From Beijerinckia mobilis (lineage in GTDB: Bacteria; Pseudomonadota; Alphaproteobacteria; Rhizobiales; Beijerinckiaceae): a stretch of 64,000 nt of DNA. Position 1 is the first letter of the stretch. Each line of letters begins with the position of its first letter. The translations under genes were made by a program, and so were the position numbers. The notes under the pieces are model-generated. The model was given only the letters and a program-made list of their open reading frames with translations, ran no database searches and had not been told where the DNA came from. The stretch is from positions 81,710 to 145,709 of the forward strand of contig NZ_JQJH01000012.1 of the NCBI RefSeq assembly GCF_000745425.1. The letters are read 5' to 3'. Of the stretch, positions 27,389-37,139 are shown in pieces.

Positions 27389-28544
27389 TCACAATTCCTT
27401 TGCCCGCATCATCCATAGTCTTTTCAAGCGCCGCCCGGCCCGATGCAACCGCCTTGCGCATCAGGCTCGGAAGCGCTTCCGCGCCGAGGTCACGCTCAGC
27501 GACGAATACACATCCATCAGGGGCGCGGGTCTTGGCCTCTGCTTCCGCCACATACACAGTAAGCCGCAAAGCGAAATGCGTGAAGACATGAGTAACCTCT
27601 GTCGTAAGGCACCGCCATGCCGCTGAAAGCGGAGCGAAACGCATTGGCTCCGCCAGCCCATTCTCCAGCCAGTCACTGCCAGGGATTTCCATCATGCCGC
27701 CGAGCAGGCCCTTCTCCGGGCGGCGCCGCAAAAGCACCGCGCCATCCGCCCGGCGCAGGTAAAAGGCCACGCCACGGCGAACCGGCTTCTGTTTCTTGAT
27801 GGGCTTGACCGGAAAGGTCTCTGGCCGCCCCATAGCCCGCGCAGTGCAGGCAAAGGCGAGCGGGCACAAAAGACAATCAGGCTGGCGCGGCGTACAGACC
27901 ATGGCGCCCAGATCCATCATGGCCTGCGCGAAATCACCGGCACGCTGCGTCGGTGTCACGCGATCGGCGCCCGCGCGAATGTCGGGGCGTGCCTCCGGCA
28001 AGGGCTTCTCGATCGCCTCGAGACGGCTCACCACCCGTTCGACGTTGCCGTCGACCACCACAGCGCGCCGGTCAAAGGCTATGGCAGCGATGGCCGCCGC
28101 CGTATAAATTCCTATCCCCGGCAATGAACGCAAGCTTTCTTCCTCGGCGGGAAAACGACCGCCGTGATCCCGGACAACCTCCCTGGCGCAGGCATGCAGG
28201 TTGCGGGCGCGTGAATAATAGCCAAGCCCCGCCCATTGCCGCAAAACATCGTCGAGCGGCGCGGCCGCCAACGCCCCCACGCTTGGCCATTTCGCGAGAA
28301 AGGCCGCATAATAGGATTTGACCGCCGCGACGGTGGTCTGCTGCAGCATGATTTCGGAAAGCCAGACCGCATAGGGATCGGCTTTTTCCCCGGGCCTCGC
28401 GCGCCAGGGTAAATCCCGCCGGTGCCGATCATACCAAGTGAGCAGCGCTTCCGGTACGCTGTTATCAACTGTCACCCGCGGCGAGACCGTAGCAGTGGAA
28501 ACGGCGGCCCGGGATCGCCGCGATGCGGGCAACGGTTTTTTCAT
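27318..28544 (-). CDS. mutY: A/G-specific adenine glycosylase MutY
   Basis: A 408-residue base-excision repair enzyme that removes adenine mispaired with 8-oxoguanine. It has the catalytic glutamate in SEIMLQQT, the helix-hairpin-helix LRSLPGIGIYTAAAIAAIAF, the catalytic aspartate in VVVDGNVERV and the Fe-S cluster pattern C-x6-C-x2-C-x5-C in CTPRQPDCLLCPLAFAC. A Nudix-like 8-oxoG recognition domain follows. ATG 28544 (MKKPLPASRR) next to GAGGGA was chosen over an upstream in-frame start. It diverges from the DUF721 gene. Confidence 0.93.
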   Translation of the reverse strand: MKKPLPASRRSRAAVSTATVSPRVTVDNSVPEALLTWYDRHRRDLPWRARPGEKADPYAVWLSEIMLQQTTVAAVKSYYAAFLAKWPSVGALAAAPLDDVLRQWAGLGYYSRARNLHACAREVVRDHGGRFPAEEESLRSLPGIGIYTAAAIAAIAFDRRAVVVDGNVERVVSRLEAIEKPLPEARPDIRAGADRVTPTQRAGDFAQAMMDLGAMVCTPRQPDCLLCPLAFACTARAMGRPETFPVKPIKKQKPVRRGVAFYLRRADGAVLLRRRPEKGLLGGMMEIPGSDWLENGLAEPMRFAPLSAAWRCLTTEVTHVFTHFALRLTVYVAEAEAKTRAPDGCVFVAERDLGAEALPSLMRKAVASGRAALEKTMDDAGKGIVNEQEEKPSHRGRIDGRRRQNPQG

Positions 28545-28680
28545 TCCCTCGTTTCCGCCTCTTGCTCCCTGGCTCTCGCGTCCTTGCTGTTGCCTTGGCT
28601 CTCCCCTCCGCAAGATTTGCTCTATAAAGACACACGACGCAACCGCTTCAACACCCAAGGTCTTTTGCCGGATCCGCAGC

Positions 28681-29232
28681 ATGCGCAAATTCATTCCCCG
28701 CCAGCAGCCGCTCGCCGATCTCGTCGGTGCCTCTATCCGGCCGGCAACCGCACGCCAGGGTTTCAGCGATGTCGATTTGCTTCTTTATTGGGACGATATC
28801 GTCGGAGAACGGCTGGCCGCGATGGCTCAGCCGGTCAAGCTCAACTGGCCGGCACGCAGGGACCGGGGCTATGATACGGATTTCAGCATTGCCAGCGGCC
28901 GGAGCGTGGCTGCCTCCGCATCCACTCTGTCGACATCGAAGGCAACGCTTGTGCTGCGCGTCGATCCCGCCTTCGCGCTTGATCTCCAGCATGAAAGCGG
29001 CGTGCTGATCGAGCGGATCAACGCCCATCTCGGCTGGAATTGCATCGGCCGTCTCGTTCTGCAGCAGGGCCCGGTCACGCGCAGCCCCGCCCGCCCTGCA
29101 CGGCCACGGGCTCCAGACCGGGAAACCATGGGCCAGGCGGAAGTCTGGGTCGAGACGATCGCCGACGATCCTCTGCGCCAGGCGCTTCTCCGTCTCGGCG
29201 CGCGCATTCTGCAGCGGGACAAAATGGGCTGA
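28681..29232 (+). CDS. DUF721/DciA-like protein
   Basis: A 183-residue protein with a DUF721 N-terminal domain (MRKFIPRQQPLADLVGASIRPATARQGF, LLLYWDDIVGERLAAMAQPVKL). DUF721 includes DciA, a helicase-loading factor used where DnaC is absent. The assignment here is by position and pattern. Residues 60-82 are a low-complexity insertion. The order mutY / DUF721 / dsbA / smc is a conserved alphaproteobacterial neighbourhood. ATG 28681 was chosen over a long open leader. Confidence 0.75.
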   Translation: MRKFIPRQQPLADLVGASIRPATARQGFSDVDLLLYWDDIVGERLAAMAQPVKLNWPARRDRGYDTDFSIASGRSVAASASTLSTSKATLVLRVDPAFALDLQHESGVLIERINAHLGWNCIGRLVLQQGPVTRSPARPARPRAPDRETMGQAEVWVETIADDPLRQALLRLGARILQRDKMG

Positions 29233-29808
29233 ACAAACAAGGTTAATAAAGTCTTCATCCTTCGTCGCGATCATCGCCCGCGACGATGACCACAGAAACT
29301 AAAGCGTGTTCGAATGTTTGCGAACGGCCCCACTTGGAAAAGTTAGAGCATTTTCAACGATGTTGAATCGCGTATTGTTTCAATCCGAACCGAAAGTGCT
29401 CTAAGTGTTTCATTGCGCATACCATGCTTTTATTTTAGGCAAAGCAATGGCCCCAGAATATTTTCCGATAAAGTTGTATCGCTTCGTGATTTCAGTGCCC
29501 TGAAAATACTCTGGTTTTTGGTGGAGCATTTCTGGATATATCCGAAATGCTCTAACGGGGGTTGGCGCAATTTCGGGAGATTTCAGCCTTGTTCAGGCTG
29601 GTTGGAGCATGACACCATCATCATCTCCAGCGGGAAGAACATGGAAAAGAGGGAGGTGATTGGGAGTGATTCGCCCGTCATCGCCACGTCCGGCCGGTGC
29701 TCTTCCGTTGAGGATTTTCGCCGTCCGGAAGTTCCGATCCTTCGCCTTTTGAAATGGCTGCGTCCCGTTTCAGCATCGTCCACGCTTTCTGTCGCAACGG
29801 ATTTCTGC
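29233..29808. other. Intergenic region with two dispersed palindromes
   Basis: About 575 bases before the DsbA-like gene. It holds a degenerate repeat at about 29344-29402, starting TAGAGCATTTTCAACGATG and ending AAAGTGCTCTAA, and the palindrome at 29524-29552. In-frame ATG 29641 preceded by AGCGGGAAGAAC could extend the following gene by 56 residues. Confidence 0.55.
29524..29552. repeat. GAGCATTTC palindrome
   Basis: Perfect arms GAGCATTTC (29524-29532) and GAAATGCTC (29544-29552) around TGGATATATCC. The reverse complement of 1273-1305 reads GAGCGTTTCTGGATGTATCC, so the two are homologous, with a compensated A-T to G-C change in the stem. Confidence 0.7.
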
Positions 29809-30510
29809 ATGATACCGATCCTTTTCTCGAAGCGCGCCGGTTTCCTTCCTCACCCTCGGAGAGCCCTGCTCGGCGCTGCTTTGGGAGCCGCCCTGAGCTT
29901 CACCCTGACCGTGGCTTCCTGCCTCTTCGTTCCGGATATGGCGCGCGCGCAGAATGCGACAGTGCCCGTCAATCAGCTGATGGCGGCCCAGGCCCTGCCG
30001 GACATTGCGCTCGGTTCGGAAAATGCGCCGATCACCATCGTCGAATATGCGTCGATGACCTGCACCCATTGCGCTGCTTTCCATGCAACGACTTTCCCGG
30101 AGCTCAAGAGCAAATATATCGACACAGGCAAGGTCCGCTTCATCCTGCGTGAATTCCCGCTCGATCCGCTCGCCACCGCGGCTTTCATGCTTGCCCGCTG
30201 CGCCGGACCCGACAAGCGCGAGGCCATGGTCGATCTTCTCTTCGCGCAACAGAAGAACTGGGCCTTCGTCGACAAGCCGATCGAGGAACTTGCCAATCTT
30301 CTCAAACAGACGGGTATGAGCAAGGACGGTTTCGAGGCCTGCCTCAAGGACAAGGACCTGTTTGAGAACGTCAACAAGGTGCGTAACCAGGCCGCGAAGC
30401 AATTCGACGTCAATGCCACGCCGACATTCTTCATCAACGGCCGCAAACAGAACGGCGAGCTTTCTCCGCAGGCGCTCGATGCTTTGCTGCAGCCGCTGCT
30501 GAAAGGCTGA
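29809..30510 (+). CDS. DsbA-family periplasmic thiol oxidoreductase
   Basis: A 233-residue secreted protein with an N-terminal signal (membrane segment about residues 20-42, cleavage near ARAQ). The thioredoxin fold has the active site YASMTCTHCAAFH (CTHC) with a helical insertion, and a later NATPTFFINGRK segment supplying the cis-proline. Members introduce or shuffle disulfides in the periplasm. The neighbour arrangement before smc is conserved in alphaproteobacteria. An upstream start at 29641 is possible but would bury the signal peptide. Confidence 0.85.
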   Translation: MIPILFSKRAGFLPHPRRALLGAALGAALSFTLTVASCLFVPDMARAQNATVPVNQLMAAQALPDIALGSENAPITIVEYASMTCTHCAAFHATTFPELKSKYIDTGKVRFILREFPLDPLATAAFMLARCAGPDKREAMVDLLFAQQKNWAFVDKPIEELANLLKQTGMSKDGFEACLKDKDLFENVNKVRNQAAKQFDVNATPTFFINGRKQNGELSPQALDALLQPLLKG

Positions 30511-30597
30511 TAAAGTGGCGCCGGCCTTGTTCCATCCTTCCCTCTTTCCGTTCCGGCCCCTTCACGGGCCGGAACCCAAAGGCTGGCGCGCGCTCCG

Positions 30598-33500
30598 ATG
30601 AAATTCACCAAGCTGCAGATTTCCGGCTTCAAGACCTTCGTCGATGCCACCGAATTTCTGATCGAGCCGGGGCTCACCGGCATCGTCGGGCCGAATGGCT
30701 GCGGCAAATCCAATCTCGTCGAAGCGATGCGCTGGGTCATGGGCGAAAATTCGTTCAAGGCCATGCGCGCCTCCGGCATGGATGATGTGATTTTTTCAGG
30801 CAGCGGCGAGCGCCGCGCCCTCGATATAGCCGAGGTCGCGCTGGTGCTGGACAACAGCGACAACAGCGCACCAGCAGGGTTTCAGGACAGCCCTATCATC
30901 GAGGTTACCCGCCAGATCGAGCGGGCGGAGGGCTCGACCTATCGGATCAATGGCCGCGAAGTCCGCGCCAAGGATGTGCAGCTTCTCTTTGCCGATGCCT
31001 CGACCGGTGCCAAATCGCCGGCGCTTGTCCGACAGGGGCAGATCGGCGAATTGATCTCCGCCAAGCCGCAGGCACGACGCCGTATTCTGGAGGAAGCCGC
31101 CGGCATTGCCGGGCTGCATTCGCGGCGGCAGGAGGCGGAAGCCAAACTCAAGGCGGCGGAAGAAAATCTGAGCCGCCTCGAAGATGTCGTCAAACAGGTG
31201 GAATCGCAGATGGAAGGCCTGCGACGTCAGGCCAAACAGGCGATCCGCTACCGCGCGCTCGCCGGCGAGATCGAGCGTGACGAGGCTTTGCTCGCCTTCA
31301 TCGCCTATCAGCAGGCCACCCAGGCCCTTGTCACCTCCGAGGAAGGATTTGAGAAGGCGCGTTTCGCCCTCGCCGACCACGTCGGAACGCAAGGTGAGGC
31401 AGCGCGCCAGCAGGGCCTAGCCGCCCACGCCCTGCCGCCTCTACGCGAAACCGAAGCCGCTGCCGCAGCAGCGCTGCAGGAAGCGCTCGGCCGCCGCAAT
31501 GCGATTGAAAGCGAGGAACGCCGCGCCAAACAGCGCCGCGCGGAACTCGAACGGCGGATCGGCGAAATGCAGGCCGATCTGGGGCGTGAAACGGCTCTGG
31601 TGGAGGATGCCGCCGCCCAGCTCGCCCGGCTCGACGAAGAAGCGCGGCGTCTCGCCATGCTTGGCGACGGCGCCGCAGAAGAGCGCGAGACGCGCGATCG
31701 CCTGATCGAGGCGGAAGCCACCCTCGCCCAGGCGGAAGCGGCCTTGAGCGAAGTGCAGGATCTGCGCGCCGGAATGGAGGCCAAGCGCACGACATTGGAA
31801 GCCGCCGTGCGCGAGGAAGGGCGGCGGCTCGCCCGGCTGACGGCTGAAATCGACAAAATCACAAGGGAATGGGAAGAACTCGGAGGCGAAAACGCCTTCT
31901 CCGCCGAAAGCGCGGCATTGCGCGACGCGCTGGAGGAAGCAGAAGCCGCCTTCGCCACGGCCGAAGAGCGTCAGGCGGAAGCTGAACAAAGACATGCCGA
32001 CGCCCGGGAAACCGAACGGATTCTGCGCACACCCTGCACCGAGGCCGAGGGCAAGGCGCAGGTTCTCGCCACCGAGGTCGCGACGCTGACCAAACTCCTG
32101 GCCTCGGGTGGTGGCGGTTTCTGGCCGCCGGTGACGGAAGCGATGAGCGTCACCAAGGGTTATGAAGCGGCGCTCGGCGCGGCGCTCGGCGACGATCTCG
32201 AAGCTTCGACCAATGTGTCGGCTCCGTCTCATTGGGCGACGACAGAGGCGAAAGGGGATCCGGCCCTGCCGCCGGGCGTCAAGCCGCTTTCGACCTATGT
32301 CGAGGCTCCCGTCGCCCTGAAACGCCGTCTTGATCAGATCGGTGTCGTCGTGCGGACCGAGGGCGGGGCCTTACGGTCTCTTCTCGCACCCGGCCAGCGG
32401 CTCGTCTCGAAGGAAGGCGATCTGTGGCGCTGGGATGGTTTCGTCCAGGCAGCAGAAGCACCGACCCCGGCGGCCCGCCGTCTCGTGGAAAAGAATCGGC
32501 TCGCCGACCTCACGGCAACAGCGGAAAAAGCGCGTCAGGAGGCCGAAGTTCTGCGCGAAAATCTTATTGCGGCGCAGGAAGTGCTCGCCGCAGCGGCTTT
32601 TACCGAAGAGGAAGCCAGACGCCAATTCAAGACCGTACTCGCCGCACGCGACGCCTTGCGCCAAAAACAAGCCGCCGCCGAAATGCAGGAGGCGCAGACC
32701 ACCGCGCGCATCCAGAATCTGCAGGAAACACGGGTCAGGCTTGCCGCCGACCAGGCCGAGACCAATGCCCGGCTCGAGCGCGCCGAAGGCGAATTCGCAG
32801 CGCTCGACGTCGCCGCCGATCTGCATGGCCGCGTCGAGACGGCGCGGCTGGAGGCGGCAACCCGCCGCGCCGCGATGATCGAATGCCGTACCGCCCTCAA
32901 CGCTCTGCTGCGCGAGCGGCAGACGCGCGGTGATCGCCAACGTACTGTGCGGGACGAGCAAATCTCCTGGCAATCACGCGCCAGCGGCGCGGCAGGGCAG
33001 ATTGCCGCGATCAAGACCCGTATCGACGAGACCCGCGACGAGCTCGAAGTTTTGCTGGCAGCGCCGGATACGTTCGACCAGCGCCGCAAGGCGATCGAAT
33101 CCGAGATAAGCGTCGCCGAAAGCACCGCCAAACAGGCGACGAAAATGCGCGTCGCGGCAGAAAAAACTCTGGCCGAAGCCGAGAAGGCGGCGCTTGCCGC
33201 TCTGGAAGCGCTCGGCGCCGCCCGCGCCGAACAGGCCCGCGCCGAAACGCGGCTCGAAGCCGCCCGCGCGCGCTGCGAGACCGTGCTGCATATGATCGCA
33301 CAGGATCTCGAATGTCCCGTCGAATCCCTCCCGGCCCGCGCCGGTCTTGAAGCCGGTGAGGCGCCACCTGCCGCCAATGTCGTTGAAAAACGTCTGGAAG
33401 CCGCCAAACGCGAGCGCGACAAGCTCGGCGCCGTCAATCTGCGCGCCGATATCGAACTCGCCGAAATCGAACAATCACGCCAGGGCCTCGACAGCGAGCG

Positions 33501-34050
33501 CAACGATCTCATCGCCGCCATCGAGCAATTGCGCGAGGCGATCACCACTCTGAACAAGGAAGGCCGGGAAAGGCTGAAAGCCGCCTTCGACAAAGTGCAG
33601 GCGCATTTCAAGGAATTGTTCACGACCCTGTTCGATGGCGGCTGGGCCGAACTGCAATTGATCGAAGCCGCCGACCCGCTCGAAGCCGGTCTCGAAATTC
33701 TCGCTCGCCCGCCCGGCAAAAAGCCGCAGGTCATGACCCTGCTCTCCGGCGGCGAACAGGCGCTGACCGCACTCTCCCTGATCTTCGCGATCTTTCTCAC
33801 CAATCCCGCGCCGATCTGCGTCCTCGACGAGGTGGATGCCCCGCTCGACGACGCCAATGTCGAGCGTTTCTGCAACCTCCTCGATCATATGAGTCGCAAG
33901 ACGGAAACGCGGTTCATCACCATCACCCATAATCCGATCACCATGGCGCGCATGAACCGCCTGTTCGGCGTGACGATGGTGGAACGCGGCGTGAGCCAGC
34001 TCGTCTCGGTGAATCTCGAGGAAGCCGAGCGGTTCCTGGAAACGGCGTGA
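30598..34050 (+). CDS. smc: Chromosome segregation protein SMC
   Basis: A 1150-residue condensin ATPase. The Walker A loop is VGPNGCGKSNLVEAM (about residues 30-44). Two long coiled-coil arms flank a hinge near residues 500-620 (FWPPVTEAMSVTKGYEAAL, LLAPGQRLVSKEGDLWRWDG). The C-terminal head has the signature LLSGGEQALTALSL and Walker B ICVLDEVDAPLDD. It organises and segregates the chromosome with ScpAB, which are not in the window. Confidence 0.96.
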   Translation: MKFTKLQISGFKTFVDATEFLIEPGLTGIVGPNGCGKSNLVEAMRWVMGENSFKAMRASGMDDVIFSGSGERRALDIAEVALVLDNSDNSAPAGFQDSPIIEVTRQIERAEGSTYRINGREVRAKDVQLLFADASTGAKSPALVRQGQIGELISAKPQARRRILEEAAGIAGLHSRRQEAEAKLKAAEENLSRLEDVVKQVESQMEGLRRQAKQAIRYRALAGEIERDEALLAFIAYQQATQALVTSEEGFEKARFALADHVGTQGEAARQQGLAAHALPPLRETEAAAAAALQEALGRRNAIESEERRAKQRRAELERRIGEMQADLGRETALVEDAAAQLARLDEEARRLAMLGDGAAEERETRDRLIEAEATLAQAEAALSEVQDLRAGMEAKRTTLEAAVREEGRRLARLTAEIDKITREWEELGGENAFSAESAALRDALEEAEAAFATAEERQAEAEQRHADARETERILRTPCTEAEGKAQVLATEVATLTKLLASGGGGFWPPVTEAMSVTKGYEAALGAALGDDLEASTNVSAPSHWATTEAKGDPALPPGVKPLSTYVEAPVALKRRLDQIGVVVRTEGGALRSLLAPGQRLVSKEGDLWRWDGFVQAAEAPTPAARRLVEKNRLADLTATAEKARQEAEVLRENLIAAQEVLAAAAFTEEEARRQFKTVLAARDALRQKQAAAEMQEAQTTARIQNLQETRVRLAADQAETNARLERAEGEFAALDVAADLHGRVETARLEAATRRAAMIECRTALNALLRERQTRGDRQRTVRDEQISWQSRASGAAGQIAAIKTRIDETRDELEVLLAAPDTFDQRRKAIESEISVAESTAKQATKMRVAAEKTLAEAEKAALAALEALGAARAEQARAETRLEAARARCETVLHMIAQDLECPVESLPARAGLEAGEAPPAANVVEKRLEAAKRERDKLGAVNLRADIELAEIEQSRQGLDSERNDLIAAIEQLREAITTLNKEGRERLKAAFDKVQAHFKELFTTLFDGGWAELQLIEAADPLEAGLEILARPPGKKPQVMTLLSGGEQALTALSLIFAIFLTNPAPICVLDEVDAPLDDANVERFCNLLDHMSRKTETRFITITHNPITMARMNRLFGVTMVERGVSQLVSVNLEEAERFLETA

Positions 34051-34693
34051 GTGCGCTCCAGCCGCATCCGCGAACGGACATTCCCCCGAAATAACCTGTT
34101 CCCTCACGAGCCCAGACATCCTCTCCAAGGCCGCAGACCCGTGCCGTTCATCGGCTCGACATCTCCGCCGTATCGGCGAGCCGCACACACCGATTGACCG
34201 CGATCAAATCCCCTCTTTCGATGTGCCCGACGGTCTCGGTTGAATCGCCGCGCAATTCCATTGTCTTGAAAAAATTCTGATTTGTTTGATGTAGCACTTC
34301 CGTGGAACTGCGAAACGCAATGGCGCCCGGGAAATGACGCAAGTGCAATGCAGACAATCATCGACACAAATCGCCGTCACATTGGGTGCAAGGAGGAAAG
34401 CTATCCTGTTTCCAACATGCCGTTCATCCTGCTACCACACGGCTATCTTAAAAAACCGACCGTATTTTCAAAGCCTTTTCTCCGCTTTGAGAGCCGGTTC
34501 AAATCGAAAATACCAAAACTCTTGCGGCTGGCCCCGATCTCGCCTTCAATTATTCGCAGGCGGAATTGGAGAGAGTCCTGAAAGGATGTTGAGCTTGCAC
34601 CTGGTTGCGACAATCGGCAGCGGATGTGACAACACCGCCTCGGCAGGAAGAATAAGGGTCCCATTCGTACAAAGTCTCAGTGAGTCATTCTCG
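34051..34693. other. Intergenic region between smc and pstS
   Basis: About 640 bases in which I recognise no gene. The frame of pstS stays open back to 34334, and an in-frame ATG at 34586 is preceded by GGAGAGAG, so translation could start there. The last 40 bases are one of the AAGTCTC palindromes. Confidence 0.5.
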
Positions 34694-34706
34694 ATGGGAC
34701 CTGGTA
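34668..34706. repeat. AAGTCTC palindrome overlapping the pstS start
   Basis: Seventeen-base arms TACAAAGTCTCAGTGAG (34668-34684) and CTCGATGGGACCTGGTA (34690-34706) around the loop TCATT. The arms are imperfect but align with the copies at 3745, 9400 and 22277. The likely start codon of pstS (34694) lies in the second arm. Confidence 0.75.
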
Positions 34707-35719
34707 TTAAGGCGTCGATTGCCTTGATCGCATACATCCTGATGTTTCTGATGCCTGTCGTTGCCAGCGCGCAACGCATCACCGGCGCCGGCGCAACATT
34801 CCCGGCACCGCTTTATCTGCAATGGGGCGAAGCAGCCTATCGCGCGATTGGCATAGAACTCGATTATCGCGCCATCGGCTCGGCCGGCGGCCAGGAGCAA
34901 ATTCTCAATCGCACCGTCGATTTCGGCGCTTCGGATGCCCCGATGGATGCGGCAACCCTGGAACAAGGTCATCTGTTGCAAGTCCCGACCGTTATGGGTG
35001 CGGTGGTCGGCATCATCAACCTGCCGGGGATTGCCGCTGACGAATTAAAACTATCGGAAACATTGGTGGCCGATATTTACGCTGGCACAATCAAGCGCTG
35101 GAATGATCCCCGTATCGCCGAAGTCAATCCCGGTCTCAAACTGCCCGATCTCGCCATCACCCCGATTCACCGCGCAGAGGGATCGGGAACAACCTTCGTC
35201 TGGACATCCTATCTCTCCGCCGTCAGCCCGCAATGGAGGACTACGGCAGGTGCTGCAACCTCAATCCATTGGCCGGCGGGCAAGGGCGCCCGGGGCAATG
35301 AAGGTGTCGCCGCCGTTGTTCGCAAGACCACGGGGAGCATCGGCTATGTGGAAAGCGTCTATGCCAGCGCGAACAATCTGACGACGATCCAACTCCGCAA
35401 CAAATCGGGCCATTATGTCGCGCCTTCGGTCGCGGCCTTCGAGGCCGCCGCAGCGCAGGCGGATTGGCTTGAGGCGAAAAATTTCGCCGTGAACATCATC
35501 AATATGCCGGGAGAAGCGAGCTGGCCGATCGTCTCGGCGACCTTCATCCTTCTGCCAGGAGACCCGCAAGAGCCGAAACAGCAGGCCAATGTCGTGAAAT
35601 TCTTCAATTGGGCCTATAATAACGGCGCGGAAATCGCGGCGAACCTGCATTATGTTCCGCTGCCCCGGACGGTGCGCGACGCGGCCCTTGCCGCGATGGA
35701 CCGCCCGATCAAGAACTAA
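34694..35719 (+). CDS. pstS: Phosphate ABC transporter substrate-binding protein PstS
   Basis: About 341 residues from ATG 34694. It has a clean signal peptide (MGPGIKASIALIAYILMF..., cleaved after ASAQ) and a PstS-type phosphate-binding domain. Typical segments are ITGAGATFPAPLYLQW, YRAIGSAGGQEQI, DFGASDAPM, HRAEGSGTTFVWTSYL and a C-terminal FFNWAYNNG. It binds periplasmic phosphate for PstCAB import, but pstC, pstA, pstB and phoU are not adjacent. The chosen start has no evident ribosome site and falls in a dispersed palindrome; ATG 34586 is an alternative that would hide the signal peptide. Confidence 0.85.
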   Translation: MGPGIKASIALIAYILMFLMPVVASAQRITGAGATFPAPLYLQWGEAAYRAIGIELDYRAIGSAGGQEQILNRTVDFGASDAPMDAATLEQGHLLQVPTVMGAVVGIINLPGIAADELKLSETLVADIYAGTIKRWNDPRIAEVNPGLKLPDLAITPIHRAEGSGTTFVWTSYLSAVSPQWRTTAGAATSIHWPAGKGARGNEGVAAVVRKTTGSIGYVESVYASANNLTTIQLRNKSGHYVAPSVAAFEAAAAQADWLEAKNFAVNIINMPGEASWPIVSATFILLPGDPQEPKQQANVVKFFNWAYNNGAEIAANLHYVPLPRTVRDAALAAMDRPIKN

Positions 35720-36230
35720 TCGGTGGCGCTGGCCGCGATTGCACCGTACTGGACCGATGTCCTCGTCTTCCAATCAGCAGCATTGTCGATAGGAGACCAG
35801 CAGCTCCGCCCGACGTCACACCGTCGCCCTGTCATATGCTTGTTACATTCTTGCGAACTACTTTCCTGGACATCCACGACAAACTTGAACCACAAAAATT
35901 TCGCTAACGACGCCAGGACTTCAGCCCTAACTGCATCACCGGGCATTCACCCAGGCCGCGATGAAGATGTGATACTACTATTTGTATGCAAAATACATTC
36001 TATTGGTGTGCTTAGAGCATTTTCAAGTGGAGCAGTTCGGAGACATCCCAACATGCTCTAGCACGCTACGACAACGACAAGTTCTTCGAGGTCATTATTC
36101 TTGCGAGGCGTTTCCTTTCCGATCTCGGAGGTTCGCCCATTCTCACCGATTGGAACCAAACCGAACTCTTGCCAAACTCTCTGAAATGGACGCGCACGGA
36201 CAGGATCCTTCAGGGGAGCGTGGGATAGCG
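35720..36230. other. Intergenic region with 46-bp repeat
   Basis: About 510 bases between pstS and the phosphodiesterase gene. No gene is supported. It contains the second 46-bp repeat (36015-36060). Confidence 0.5.
36015..36060 (+). repeat. 46-bp dispersed repeat, copy 2
   Basis: It starts GAGCATTTTCAAGTGGAGCA and ends AACATGCTCTA. It agrees with 15097-15142 at about 41 of 46 positions. The terminal GAGCAT/ATGCTC arms are fully inverted here. Confidence 0.8.
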
Positions 36231-37139
36231 ATGAACGAAGCTCTGCCTCCGCCTTTTGATGATATGGCCGGTTGCGCCGGTTCACCGCGTGCGCTGTTCA
36301 AACGCGCGGAAGAGACATTGGCCGAGCGCCGCTCACATCCGCCCGATATGTCCGGCGCGGTTTCGGAAGCACTCAAAACAATCTTATACGGCGAGGAGCC
36401 ACCACCAGACATTGTCGCGGCGGGACAGGCGATCGCCGAGGCGGTGACAGCTTATGCCCATTCCCGCGCCAACGCCAACGAGCCAGCCTATCACAATCAA
36501 TATCACCAGGCCGAAGCAACGGTGGCGATGGGGTGGCTTTGTGCGGTGGCACGTCGCCTCGGCCTTCTCGATGCCGCCACCGCCATGGCGGGTGTTCTGG
36601 CGATGGCCGGGCATGACTTGCGCCATGATGGTTCCAACCCCGCCGCCGGTGTCCTGGAGGCGCATTCAGCAACGCTCACCGTCGAACTCGCCGCACGCGC
36701 GGGCCTTGATGAAAGTACACAGGCGACGATCCGCCGCGTGATTATGGCGACCGACCCACTGCGCTGCAGCGAGGAGCGGGCTGGCGATGACCTGATTTGC
36801 CGGCTCGGCCAGGAAGCGGATCTTTTCGGCAGCCTTACGCCTGTGCTCGGCTGGCGGCTCGGCCAATCCCTCGCCCGGGAGACGCATGCCGTCGCCTATG
36901 ATCCCGAGCCGCCTCTCGACAGTTTTGCCGGGCGGTTGCAATTGTTAAGATCACGCCAGCCGGCGTCGCCTGCCGGACGGCAATTGGGCCTTGATGCAGC
37001 GGTCGCCGATCAGATCGCCACTCTGGCAATATTCGGTGACGGCGATCCGCAGCAGGGAGCCGCTTGCCTCGATGCACGCCCGTTCACCGAGGCGCGGGCA
37101 GACTACCTCGCGGCATTGGCAGCAATAGGTTCACGATGA
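36231..37139 (+). CDS. Class I-like cyclic nucleotide phosphodiesterase (HD domain)
   Basis: A 302-residue cytoplasmic protein. The metal-site elements resemble PDEase_I enzymes: YHNQYHQAEATV (residues about 87-98), GHDLRHDGSNPAAGVLEAHS (HD at 128-129) and VIMATDP, in the order and spacing of class I phosphodiesterases. In the HDxxHxGxxN signature the asparagine is shifted by one position (HDLRHDGSN). Such enzymes hydrolyse cAMP or cGMP. The stop overlaps the start of an adenylate cyclase gene (ATGA), a direct link to cyclic nucleotide turnover. The function is inferred from motifs and context. Confidence 0.75.
   Translation: MNEALPPPFDDMAGCAGSPRALFKRAEETLAERRSHPPDMSGAVSEALKTILYGEEPPPDIVAAGQAIAEAVTAYAHSRANANEPAYHNQYHQAEATVAMGWLCAVARRLGLLDAATAMAGVLAMAGHDLRHDGSNPAAGVLEAHSATLTVELAARAGLDESTQATIRRVIMATDPLRCSEERAGDDLICRLGQEADLFGSLTPVLGWRLGQSLARETHAVAYDPEPPLDSFAGRLQLLRSRQPASPAGRQLGLDAAVADQIATLAIFGDGDPQQGAACLDARPFTEARADYLAALAAIGSR

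Noticed and set aside
32535..33875. Ser/Arg-rich frame antisense to smc
   Set aside because: Composition typical of a shadow frame opposite coiled-coil coding sequence.
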